NCBI GenBank assembly: GCA_037179515.1
Contig: JAXCGZ010009963.1
Coordinates: 1-30,000, forward strand
DNA length: 30,000 bases
Source of the DNA: Halocaridina rubra
Lineage: Eukaryota > Arthropoda > Malacostraca > Decapoda > Atyidae
Direction of reading: 5' to 3'
Part shown: piece after piece, positions 21,537 through 30,000 of the stretch
Layout: the number at the start of each line of letters is the position of its first letter
How positions within the stretch are numbered: position 1 is the first letter of the stretch
Program-made: the position numbers and the translations under genes
The notes under the pieces: model-generated
What the model was told of the DNA's origin: nothing
What the model saw: only the letters and a program-made list of their open reading frames with translations
Database searches by the model: none

Positions 21537-23387
21537 GTGCATTTAAACTCTGTCACTCTCATCAGTGTAAGTAAAAAAGACTTTTACAAAAAACAATTTA
21601 ATGACTCTAGACATGATACAGCAGCAACATGGAAAGTGATAAGAAGCATGATACCAAATGAAAAGAGTACCTCAGAAAGTTATGAAAATATTACGGAGTT
21701 GAAAGACAAAGCAGAAAACTTTAATAACTATTTTGCTAACGTTGGCTAAAATACATATGAAAAAACTCAAGAAAACATCAACTCAGTGAATATGAGTAAT
21801 TGCTTAAATGACAATTCTTCCAATGAAAACACAAGAGAGTACTTCAAGCTTATTCCTATCGATTGTGCTACCCTAATTCTTACCATAAAGAGCCTAAGAA
21901 ACTCTGGCTTTTATGGTTCAGAAGGTATACCATTTCAGTTCATCAAAGATGCTCTACCCATGATTGCATCCTATATTCTAACTATTATGAACACTTCCAT
22001 TGTTACTAAAAAGTTTCCTGACTCTTGGAAAATAGCACATGTAATACCTCTGCATAAAAAGGGGGACAGAGAAGATGTGACAAACTATCGTCCCATTTCC
22101 CTGCTACCCATTTTCTCTAAAATATTAGAAAAAATTGTTGCATGCCAACTTATGTCATATTTAGAATCAAATAGACTACTAACGATTAGCCAACATGGTT
22201 TCAGACCAAAACTCTCGACGGAAACTGCACTGCTTAAAGTTACGAATAGTATATATAATAATATAGATATGAAAAAAATATCTTTGCTAGCTTTGTTGGA
22301 CTTTTCAAAAGCCTTCGACAGTGTAAACCATGAAATTCTTTTAAGTAAATGTATTAACTTAAATATTGATCCAAGCTGGTTTAGCGAGTATCTATCTAAT
22401 CGTAAACAGTCCAGACGTCTTAACAACATTATCTCTGTGCCAAAAAATGTATCATTTGGTGTTCCACAGGGATCAGTACTTGGTCCTATCCTCTTCTCCA
22501 TTTACGTAAATGATCTATCTTCTTTCATTTCTGACTGCCTAGTCATACAATATGCAGATGACACTCAACTACTCCTTAGTGGTGATATTAATAATCTCCC
22601 AGAGCTAACTTTAAGAGCAGAAAACACTCTGTCAAAAATTAAAACCTATTTCCAAGAAATTGGGCTGTTAATTAACGAAAGTAAAACACAGTGCATATTT
22701 ATTGGTTCAAGGTTCCACATAGCACAAATTCCAGAAAACACAACAATTAATTTTTGCGACAATATTATCACACCTAGCAAAACAGTCAAAAACCTAGGAA
22801 TTCACTTTGATAACCACATGTTGTTTGATTCCCACATAGATAAAGTATGCAAAAAGGTTACAGGAACATTAATGTACTTATCATGTATAAAAGACAATTT
22901 TGAGACTACCACTCGAATAACTGTTGTTGAATCTCTAACCCTAAGTCACATTAATTACTGCACAACTGTTTGGGGAGCTACCACTAAGACTCAGATAAAC
23001 AGAATACAGAAGCTTATTAATTTTGCAGCTCGAGTTGCCCTGGGAGGAATAAGAAAATACGACCACATCACACCAGCTCTCAATAAACTTGGGTGGCTGC
23101 GGGCAGAAAATAAGGTCGCTTATGCTATTTATGTTTTTGTATTCAAAATTTTGGACCATCATTATCCTAGCTGGCTATTTGATTTAAAAACAGTCAGGGA
23201 TATAAGGGGAACCAACACAAGACAGAGCAGTGAGCTCTTTATTCACAGAACAAACACAGAAGCAGGTTCAAAGATGATCACTATCAAAGGGCCAACACTC
23301 TGGAATAATATTCCAGAGCATCTTAAAAATGCATCCTCTTTCACAGCTTTCAAAGGCAAACTATACAGTTTTCTTTTGGACAAATAG
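21537..23387 (+). pseudogene. Reverse transcriptase ORF of nested LINE, one in-frame stop
   Basis: One reading frame spans the whole interval, broken only by TAA at 21747-21749 (the family would suit CAA, Gln). The second part, 21786-23387, is open for 533 codons and holds the usual reverse transcriptase blocks. YRPISLLPIFSKILEK lies at residues 101-116, SQHGFR at 135-140 and LLDFSKAFDSVNHEIL (motif A, catalytic Asp) at 170-185. GVPQGSVLGPILF (motif B) is at 225-237, QYADDTQ (motif C, YADD) at 255-261 and NLGIHFDNHM further on. The C-terminus has LSHINYCTTVWG, then WNNIPEHLK and SFTAFKGKLYSFLL, as in CR1/L2/jockey-group elements. All catalytic residues I can check are intact, so the copy looks recent. 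The start at 21537 is only the first Met; the true N-terminus was lost. Confidence 0.93.
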
Positions 23388-23655
23388 TTGCTGCTCATTA
23401 AGAACTAATTATTCTCATTGTAAGGAAACAAATATGGAAATGATGCCGATAATAACGATCCTGTATCTAGTGACATACTTACTACTTTATTATTAACATT
23501 ATTGTAACATTTTTATTACAGCATTATTATTTTCTATGAAAGCTACATTTAATTTAACTATATGTCTAACCCTCTTATTTGTTAGTTTAATTACATATCT
23601 ACTTATAAGTTACTATTAATGTTGAATAACCATTGTACAAAATGGAAATAAATGT

Positions 23656-23675
23656 TTTTGTTTTGTTTTGTTTTG
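23656..23675 (+). repeat. (TTTTG)n 3' tail of nested LINE
   Basis: Four ttttg units directly before the right target-site duplication. Short tandem tails instead of poly(A) are common in CR1/L2-group elements. Confidence 0.85.
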
Positions 23676-23681
23676 TCTGTT
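23676..23681. repeat. Target-site duplication of nested LINE, right copy
   Basis: tctgtt, matching 21364-21369. Confidence 0.85.
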
Positions 23682-24565
23682 CTAAGTAAGTTTTTATCCA
23701 TTCCAAAACATTTCCACCTATTCTAGCCATTGATTGCAGCTTCCTAATAAGTCTCCCATGTGGAACAGTGTCAAACGCTTTCTGGAAGTCTAGGAATATG
23801 CAATCTGCCCAGCCCTCTCTTTCCTGTAAGATTTGGCTTACCTCATCATAAAATTCTAATAAGTTTGTTACTGTTGATCTACCTTCTCTGAAGCCATGTT
23901 GCCTCACTGACAAAAAGTTGAAGGATTCCAAGTGAAGAGAGATATGTTTCCTTAGTAGTTTCTCCATAACTTTGCAAACTATGCTGGTCAAGGAAACTGG
24001 TATATAGTTCAGAGCCGTATCCCTCCTTCCCTTTTTGAAGATAGGTATCACATTTGCTTGTTTCCAGCATCTTGGAATCTCCCCCGACTCCAGTGACTCC
24101 TTAAATATGATACTTAGTGCCATTGATATTGAGTTTGCGCATTTTTTAAGCACATGAGGGGATATGTCATCAGGACCTGTAGCTTTATGAACATCTAAAT
24201 CCATCAGCGCTTTGCATACCTCTGTGGGTGTAAGGTTGATGTTCTCTAATACCGGCCCTTGAGCTTCTATCACTGCAATCTGAGGGGGTGGGATATTTTC
24301 TACTGTAAATACTGACTGAAACTCCTTGTTCAATTCTTTGCAGATCTCTTCATCCGTCTCAGTGATGCTTCCATCCGCTCTCTTTAGCCTTAAAACCTGT
24401 TCTTTTACCTTCAGTTTTCCTCTGATAAAGCTGTGGAAAAGCTTGGGATTTTCTTTAGCCTTCCTGGTGATGTCCCTCTCATAGTCTCTCTCTGCCTCTC
24501 TCCTTTTACTTAGGTAGTCATTTCTTGCTCTTTTGTAGGTTTGCCAGGCATTTATGTTTTTTCTC
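23682..24565 (-). pseudogene. Host LINE: linker and reverse transcriptase first half
   Basis: On the minus strand, a basic linker (RARNDYLSKRREAERDYERD, then NPKLFHSFIRGKLK) leads into ELNKEFQSVF and the reverse transcriptase blocks. These are KATGPDDISPHVLK, WKQANVIPIFKKG, YIPVSLTSIVCKVMEK (usual form YRPVSLTS), RQHGFREGRST and IFLDFQKAFDTVPHGRL (motif A). It reaches EWIKTYL and is then cut by the nested LINE. The frame apparently continues as QTKQNKTKTF, but that is the antisense of the intruder's tail. Entry from the endonuclease frame requires a one-base shift in an A6 run at about 24563. Confidence 0.9.
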
Positions 24566-25133
24566 CTCCTTTACCTTTTCCAGCATTTCGCTCCACTCCT
24601 TAGCTCTTTTACACCCATTATCGAACCATTTCTCTCTGGCATGAATTACACCTACTTTGGTGACAAGTATGCAGCAATCTACTATCTTCCCATATTTCTC
24701 ACAAAAGATGTCATACATTTCTTGCACAGATTTGTTGTAAAATAAGGTTCTCCAGTCAAGAACTGCAAAAAGCTCATTCATTTTGATGTAATCTCCTTTC
24801 GGATAGTTCCTCCTCATGTCCTCAGTGCTTCTACTCTCAGGAAGAATATCTTCAATGATATACTCCATCAACAACACACAGTGGTCTCTCTTTCCAATTG
24901 GTGGTTCATACTCAATTTTTTCAATATCCAACACATTATCTGTGAACACTAGATCAAGTAGTGATGGCTCATCCCCACCCCTGGCCCTTGTTGGTTCCAT
25001 TACATGTTGGTGTAGGAAATTCCCTTGTACGCAATCTAGGAATCTTGCCCCGAATGAGTCCTCAACACTGTGTGGGTCAAGATTTATCCAATCTATCTCT
25101 TTATGATTAAAGTCTCCCATAATCAAAATAATA
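24566..25133 (-). pseudogene. Host LINE: APE endonuclease C-terminal part
   Basis: The minus-strand frame contains IMGDFNHKEIDW (the GDFN block of APE-type endonucleases, at about 25105-25125), PSLLDLVFTD and GKRDHCVLL (the usual SDH block, here RDH). A charged linker with REKWFDNGCKRAKEWSEM follows. The endonuclease N-terminal half is missing: upstream of about 25133 the open frame runs into unrelated CA/TA-rich sequence encoding Tyr/Thr/His-rich residues. This marks the 5' truncation point, so the Met at 25240 is not a real start. Confidence 0.88.
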
Positions 25134-25480
25134 CATTTTTTCTGTGTATGTGTATTCATGTATAAGTGCATATATGTGAAAGCACGCACACATATACGTG
25201 TGTAAGTATTACACGTATGCGTGAATAAATATATATACATACACTAACTAATCATATATGAAATCATGTCTCTACTACGACCACAAAATGAACATGATTA
25301 TCCCATTGTAAAGGATCTTTTGGTGTGTAAAATACCTTGTTCACACGTGCAATCTAACGTATTCCTACACCATCATGTACAACAAAGCAACTTCAAGCTA
25401 TGGTCCACAAACATGAACACTTATACACACACACATTTATTGAGGTAAAATCTCTCTTCTTCTTCCTCTTCTTCTTCTTC
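25134..25480. other. Non-coding sequence with CA/TA-rich patches
   Basis: acacatatacgtgtgtaag and ttacacgtatgcgtg style low-complexity sequence; a small 60-codon frame at 25266 has no family features. Confidence 0.5.
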
Positions 25481-25482
25481 TT

Positions 25483-25796
<314 letters not shown>

Positions 25797-25909
25797 TCAT
25801 GGTCTCTTTTGAGCTAACAGACGAAGTCAATTTTGCTCTATTTCAATAACCTTTTTTATTTAAAAGTTAACAAATTATTCAGTTTTATATTAATTACTTC
25901 TTGCGGGGG

Positions 25910-25910
25910 G

Positions 25911-25992
<82 letters not shown>

Positions 25993-25995
25993 AGA
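25910..25995. repeat. Interrupted (GA)n microsatellite
   Basis: GA repeats with four gg interruptions. Confidence 0.97.
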
Positions 25996-26139
25996 TTCGT
26001 GTTTTACACGTGTTAAGAAACTAAACAACAACTGATGCAATATTCGGTTGCCAACGTCAAAACTCCAACACGACAAGAACCAAAAATTATCAGACTAACG
26101 TCATATAGTTCGACGTACACAACGGTAGTCCACTGATAC

Positions 26140-26214
26140 TACTACTACTACTACTACGGTTTCTAAAATAAAAATAATATGAACAATAAAAATAATAATT
26201 ATTATTATTAATTA

Positions 26215-26257
<43 letters not shown>

Positions 26258-26264
26258 GTTAATA

Positions 26265-26325
<61 letters not shown>
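26140..26325. repeat. (ACT)n, then facing (ATT)n and (AAT)n arrays
   Basis: ACT repeats at about 26140-26156. ATT repeats at about 26196-26258 and AAT repeats at about 26270-26324 are inverse to each other across a short spacer, so they could pair as a hairpin. Confidence 0.95.
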
Positions 26326-26326
<1 letters not shown>

Positions 26327-26668
26327 TGCACACCAGTATCTTAAAAAACATATAACTGATATAGAAAATGCATATATAAATTAAAAGTAATACAACGGAT
26401 TAATTAAAGAAATGCAAATAAAACCTCACTTAAAATAATACAACTCTCCTCATTCACATGTCTTCATATCCGAAACGGAAATACACAACGAAATATTCCT
26501 CAAAACAAAATAACATGTGATCAATATGTTTCAACATCACAAAGAAACTCGCCACGTCACATAGGAATACTGGTACTCTGTTTTCTAACTTTACACAATT
26601 AGTGTGAACAAGTTGCATAAGGGCAGGAACGAGAGAATTAGAGGGAAATCAAGAAGGGAATTATCAAA
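26326..26668. other. AT-rich non-coding sequence
   Basis: No gene or repeat recognised. Confidence 0.5.
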
Positions 26669-26679
26669 GAGAGAGAGCG

Positions 26680-26750
<71 letters not shown>
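26669..26750. repeat. (GA)n microsatellite
   Basis: GA repeats with two early interruptions. Confidence 0.97.
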
Positions 26751-26752
<2 letters not shown>

Positions 26753-27163
26753 GAAGTGGTACGGATATGTTATGTGAGATAAGGCGATGATAAAAAAGAA
26801 CAATAAATATGGAGGTAAACGAAAACACGAATAAAGAAAGATTGAAAAAGACGTGGATGGATTGTCAATAAAGCTCTATGCGAGGAAAAGAAGAAAATGT
26901 AAAGAAAAGAATAATTTCGGAGGGGAAAAAAACGAAGGGATAAGAAAAGGAAGGCAGAAAAAGAGGTGGATCGATTGCATGAAAGTGGTAGAGAAGAAGA
27001 AGGAGAAGAAGAAGAAGAAGAAGAAGAAGAAGAAGAAGAAGAACTATTATCAGAATAAAACAAAGACGATTTCTTACAACGGATATTAAAGTAGTATATA
27101 GACAAAAGTTAAACTAAAGATTATGAAATTATTAATACGGAGGAGAAATAATAGATTTTAACG

Positions 27164-27206
<43 letters not shown>

Positions 27207-27240
27207 GATCATTATTATTATCATCATTATTATTATATTA
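26751..27240. repeat. Purine-rich stretch with (GAA)n and (ATT)n microsatellites
   Basis: Strand-biased A/G-rich sequence from 26830, (GAA)n at about 26993-27043, (ATT)n at about 27165-27238. Lysine- or serine-rich frames here are low-complexity artefacts. Confidence 0.9.
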
Positions 27241-27394
27241 ATAATATTTTTATTTTTTATTGGAAATATACCTATCAGCACACAATATAATAATACAATA
27301 TTAACTTGTACACAATTTCTTCTCTAAATTATTCATTCCCTCTCTTTCTGTTTATCTATTTCTCTCACTCTGTATGTTCTCCCTGTCACAGCGA

Positions 27395-27475
27395 CGAGTT
27401 TGTTCCTACTGGGTTGCGGGATAAAAACGCTACCTCCGTATTCCCCTGCGTGTCGTAAAAGTCGACTAAACGGGG
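27395..27475 (-). repeat. R3 repeat fragment, inverted
   Basis: On the minus strand: ccgtttagtcgacttttacg, then acgcaggggaatacggagg, matching ccatttagtcgacttttacg at 29061 on the plus strand. Confidence 0.7.
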
Positions 27476-27751
27476 CGCATCGTGGGGACTGGCCATCCCT
27501 CCCATTGTATATTTCTCCTGTGTGTAGTCAAGGTTTTGCATAGACCCTGCCACCTCCTATGCAAGAGAGAGATGGGGGATTTAGGCCTTTGTATATACAT
27601 AAATATAGATAGGAAGAGAGGGAGGAGGAGACTGATATGGATTGGGGGGGGTAGATTTTTCAGCTGATCATCACATGGTGGTAAGAAGCATTATGTTTTA
27701 ACGGATGTACAGAGGGCAATGGACAGCTTTTGCTTTTTATGAAACATTATG

Positions 27752-27754
<3 letters not shown>

Positions 27755-27820
<66 letters not shown>

Positions 27821-27834
27821 ACACACACACACAC
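27755..27834. repeat. Compound (CT)n-(AC)n microsatellite
   Basis: CT repeats to 27820 with one interruption, then AC repeats. 27835-28116 after it is plain AT-rich sequence. Confidence 0.97.
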
Positions 27835-28116
27835 ATACATTTATTTAGTTAATTATTTATTTATTAATATATTCGTTTATTTTTTTAATTCTATAACTAG
27901 AGAATATTTTACAACCAAATTCTGTATTATGCTATATTTCTTCCAACATATGATTATTTTAATATGCATTAAGAGGGTTGGCTTCACAAATAGCATCCCC
28001 ACATAACAATTTTGAGCTAATATTAACACTGTTTCTGAGAGGCCAAGTTGGAAAAAGCGACCTCGCCTGATCACCGGAATAGCTACGGCCAGAAATTGTA
28101 CCACGAAACCATACAA

Positions 28117-28232
28117 TATTATATATTCCGTGGTAAGCAGGGAGACTTTGGCCCGATTTCTTAAACAGTGTAAACATAGTATACCATACTGTTAGTTAGC
28201 TAGACTCACACAAATGGATTCATAAACGACTT
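28117..28232 (+). mobile_element. Element P1, truncated copy C with outer arm
   Basis: One half-arm of the P1 family: ggcccgatttcttaaacagt at 28150, then gttagttagctagactcaca and atggattcataaacg, stopping at about 28231. Upstream, 28117-28149 has tattatatattccgtggtaa, resembling the outer arm that flanks copy D. Confidence 0.75.
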
Positions 28233-28541
28233 TTTGTTATATTATATTTATCCCGTGGTACTTATAAAGACCCGATTTCTTAAACAGTGAAAACCTAGGA
28301 TACCGTATTGTTAGTTAGCTAGACACACGCAAATGGATTTCATAATCGTATCTGACGCGGTTCTGTGTATGGCTAGGATCCCCCAATAAGGGGATCCTAG
28401 CCATACACAGAACCGCGTCAGATGCGTTTATGAAATCCATTTGTGTGTCTAGCTAACTAACTATATGGTATCCTAGGTATACACTGTTTGAGAAATCGGG
28501 CCTTTATATGTAATTACCACGGGATCATTATAATATAACAG
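28232..28541. mobile_element. Outer palindrome enclosing P1 copy D
   Basis: 28232-28268 (ttatattatatttatcccgt, then ggtacttataaag) is the inverse of 28503-28541 (ttaccacgggatcattataa, then tataaca), with a few mismatches. P1 copy D lies exactly between them. Copies A and B have no such outer arms. Confidence 0.75.
28269..28502. mobile_element. Palindromic element P1, copy D
   Basis: Full-length copy (234 bp) with ends gacccgatttcttaaac and its inverse. The arms hold gttagttagctagacacacg and ctgacgcggttctgtgtatg. The centre is ggatcccc-aataa-ggggatcc instead of the cccgtacggg centre of A and B. Confidence 0.9.
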
Positions 28542-28649
28542 AGTTCGTTACCCGCTTCATACAATGATTAGAAATGATTGCTCATTTCTATCATGTTTCC
28601 TATGAACGTATTTATATGCATTTTCTTCACAATTAAGTCTAATTCGAAT

Positions 28650-28732
28650 GGAGGTGGTGGGATCGATTTGGCGAATATCGGGCTCGTCACCTCCCAACAT
28701 CCGCACTCTACCAATGAGCTGCCACGGCCTCC
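28650..28732 (-). mobile_element. tRNA-like SINE head
   Basis: On the minus strand it starts ggaggccgtggcagctcatt and continues ggtagagtgcgga, a very good A box (TGGCAGCTCATTGG). It ends aatcgatcccaccacctcc, with a B-box-like aatcgatccc and a terminal cctcc that can pair with the initial ggagg. The middle is too long and poorly paired for a functional tRNA. The SINE body would extend leftward; its end is unclear. Confidence 0.65.
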
Positions 28733-28769
28733 ATTCTCTACTTACGTATATAGACGGGCAATAATCCCC

Positions 28770-28920
28770 CTTACAAGGGGGTGGCTTCGCCCCTTTTAGA
28801 AGACTTTAACAGAGGAACGAGGAGGTTATATTCTCGTCCCCCGCACCAGGTGAAGGCATAAAGAATATGAAGACTAAGAGCGATAGAGAGAACGGACTAT
28901 GGGAGGAAGAGGAAATTCAG
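28770..28920 (+). repeat. R3 repeat copy
   Basis: caagggggtggcttcgcccc, then gaagactttaacagaggaac and cccccgcaccaggtgaagg, collinear with the copy at 28972-29175. Confidence 0.65.
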
Positions 28921-28971
28921 CTCCTCAATTAGAGAGGACCATCCCATCCGTATGGCATAACCTCCCTAATA

Positions 28972-29175
28972 AAGGGGTGGCCGAGTTGATGCAAAACCTG
29001 CATTCTAAACAAGAGAAATATACCAAGTAAGATTCACAGTCCCCAGGCTCTTCCCCATTTAGTCGACTTTTACGACATACAGGGGAACATAAAGTGGAAT
29101 TTCTTGTCCCCTGCACTAGGAAAAGGAAAAATATTGAGTAAAAAAGAAAATGAAGTATGGGAGGCAGCCACCCCA
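28972..29175 (+). repeat. R3 repeat, most complete copy
   Basis: aaggggtggccgagttgatg, then ccatttagtcgacttttacg (29061), acatacaggggaac and cccctgcactagg, then atgaagtatgggaggca. The first and last blocks match the two pieces at 8335 and 8725-8910 that flank an R1 insertion. The 83-codon minus frame at 28925-29176 is spurious. Confidence 0.7.
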
Positions 29176-29299
29176 CTTAGATAGTACCCAACCAGAGCAT
29201 CCTATCCCCAGACACAATCTCACTTCAGTTATCAAGATAATTCCTGAGATAAAACAACTTCCCAATCATACTATCGTAATTATAATGGTATAATTATTC

Positions 29300-29362
29300 T
29301 ATTTACATACTGTATGTCAAATAAAAATGACAAATAACATAAACTTAATACATAACAATATA
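29300..29362. repeat. 63-bp direct repeat, left copy
   Basis: Begins tatttacatactgtatgtca and ends acataacaatata. It recurs at 29768-29831 with about three differences, precisely flanking the foldback element. Confidence 0.93.
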
Positions 29363-29767
29363 AAGGGTGTCCACAAAGTCTGGGTACATAGGAAATTTCA
29401 CTATGCAGACCTAATCAATCGAGTTCACCTGAATTTTGTAAAGCGCCTCAAATTATGCATTGAAAATGATGGAAATCATATTGAAAATATTATTTATTAA
29501 CATTAGATTTAAATAAAATTGTTTTGTTTTAAAAGTATGTGATAATCTCGTGTGTACCCAGACGAAGTCTGGGTACACACGAGATTAACACATACTTTTA
29601 AAACAAAACAATTTTATTTAAATCTAATGTTAATAAATAATATTTTCAAAATGATTTCCATCATTTTCAATGCATAATTTGAGGCGCTTTCCAAATTTCA
29701 GGTGAACTCGATTGAATAGGTCTGCATGGTGAAATTTCCTAAGTACCCAGACTTTGTGGACACCCTG
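29363..29767. mobile_element. 405-bp near-perfect foldback element with TA flanks
   Basis: Left arm 29363-29563 and right arm 29567-29767, 201 bp each, are inverse complements with about seven mismatches and a 3-nt centre (gaa). The ends read agggtgtccacaaagtctgg. The motif agtctgggtaca occurs again, inverted, at the very centre. TA dinucleotides lie outside both ends (29361-29362, 29768-29769), as for Tc1/mariner-type insertions. No transposase. The fold would give a very long hairpin if transcribed. Confidence 0.9.
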
Positions 29768-29831
29768 TATTTACATACTGTATGTCAAATAAAAATAACA
29801 AATAACAAAAAACTTAATACATAACAATATA
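29768..29831. repeat. 63-bp direct repeat, right copy
   Basis: 64 bp here; same order as 29300-29362, with one g/a change and a small A-run difference. Confidence 0.93.
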
Positions 29832-29916
29832 GATTCAAATAAACCATAAATGCGATAAAAAAAAACCGCTGACAGCAAACGAAACAATACGGATATTTCT
29901 TCCGTATCCTATAGCA

Positions 29917-30000
29917 GATCAATCTCAGAAGAGGCACCTGATGTAATATTTAAGTGCTAAACCTAAGAGTGAAGCTAGGTGAGGTTAGATTCACCTCACC
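29917..30000 (+). mobile_element. Element P2, copy 3, cut by window end
   Basis: gatcaatctcagaagaggca, then cctgatgtaatatttaagtg, matches the terminal repeat of the 18086 element (catcaatcccagaagaagca, cctgatgtcattttcggtg on its minus strand). The far end lies beyond the window. Confidence 0.7.

Larger units (their letters stand above)
21370..23675 (+). mobile_element. Nested non-LTR retrotransposon, 2306 bp, 5'-truncated
   Basis: Inserted in opposite orientation in the reverse transcriptase region of the host LINE and flanked by the 6-bp duplication TCTGTT. It consists of about 170 bp of unassigned 5' sequence, a frame covering the linker, reverse transcriptase and C-terminal region, about 260 bp of AT-rich 3' untranslated region, and a (TTTTG)n tail at 23656-23675. 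The endonuclease is absent, as expected for a 5'-truncated copy. The 5' 170 bp has stops in the coding frame and may be rearranged. Confidence 0.92.
20355..25133 (-). mobile_element. 5'-truncated non-LTR retrotransposon (host element), split by a younger LINE
   Basis: Minus-strand element with an APE-type endonuclease C-terminus, reverse transcriptase and C-terminal region. Without the insert at 21370-23675 it spans about 2.47 kb. The 5' end is truncated at about 25133, just before the GDFN motif. The 3' end lies near 20355 after a short untranslated region. The domain order and motifs suit the CR1/L2/jockey group; the exact clade is not assigned. It carries frameshifts near 24570, 21170 and 20677 and a stop at 21305, so it is dead. 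Confidence 0.9.

Noticed and set aside
22085..22501. 138-codon minus frame inside the nested LINE
   Set aside because: Antisense shadow of the reverse transcriptase frame.
28650..28732. Possible functional tRNA gene
   Set aside because: Good A box and end pairing, but the distance between boxes and the poor anticodon arm do not fit a working tRNA.
29363..29767. Retroviral or LTR origin for the foldback
   Set aside because: The repeats are inverted, not direct, lack TG..CA ends, and there is no primer-binding site or coding region.

Overview
The window is non-coding, repeat-dominated nuclear DNA of an invertebrate, most likely a decapod crustacean. That assignment is an inference. It rests on AT-rich sequence, very dense long (GA)n, (TA)n, (TG)n and (AAT)n microsatellites, tRNA-derived SINEs, and decayed non-LTR and piggyBac-like transposons. 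I found no convincing host protein-coding exon, rRNA gene, functional tRNA gene or CRISPR array. Every protein-like signal I could recognise comes from a mobile element.

Layout. Positions 1-2390 are largely unique AT-rich sequence. Positions 2394-3083 hold microsatellites around a 70-bp-armed hairpin. Positions 3690-5225 carry a decayed piggyBac-like transposase split by a repeat insertion. Positions 5997-6225 hold a tRNA-derived SINE with an 18-bp target-site duplication. Positions 7010-7170 are a small CpG-rich patch. Positions 7240-10590 contain microsatellites, a dispersed repeat interrupted by a second one (8335-8910), two palindromic elements (9161-9420 and 9617-9837) and a hAT-like MITE (10254-10579). 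Positions 10915-13250 hold SINE copies, a 50-bp tandem duplication, a four-copy CACGTG-bearing tandem array and an older degenerate array. Positions 13930-14690 form a large palindrome built of tRNA-like heads. Positions 15558-15794 hold another SINE with a 16-bp target-site duplication. Positions 17002-17233 hold the second copy of the 9617 palindrome.

Positions 20355-25133 are the clearest coding-derived region. A 5'-truncated minus-strand non-LTR retrotransposon (endonuclease C-terminus plus reverse transcriptase, several frameshifts and a stop) was split by a plus-strand non-LTR retrotransposon (21370-23675). The younger element is flanked by a 6-bp TCTGTT duplication, ends in a (TTTTG)n tail, and has one in-frame stop in otherwise continuous reading. 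Positions 25480-27834 are mainly microsatellites. Positions 28117-29767 hold a partial and a full copy of the 9617 palindrome family, a tRNA-like SINE head, further dispersed repeats, and a near-perfect 405-bp foldback element with TA flanks inside a 63-bp direct repeat. A further short palindromic family occurs at 18086, about 19550 and 29917.

No genes here cooperate in a pathway. What the window records is layered insertion: LINE into LINE, a repeat into a piggyBac relic, one repeat into another, and one foldback inside another palindrome.
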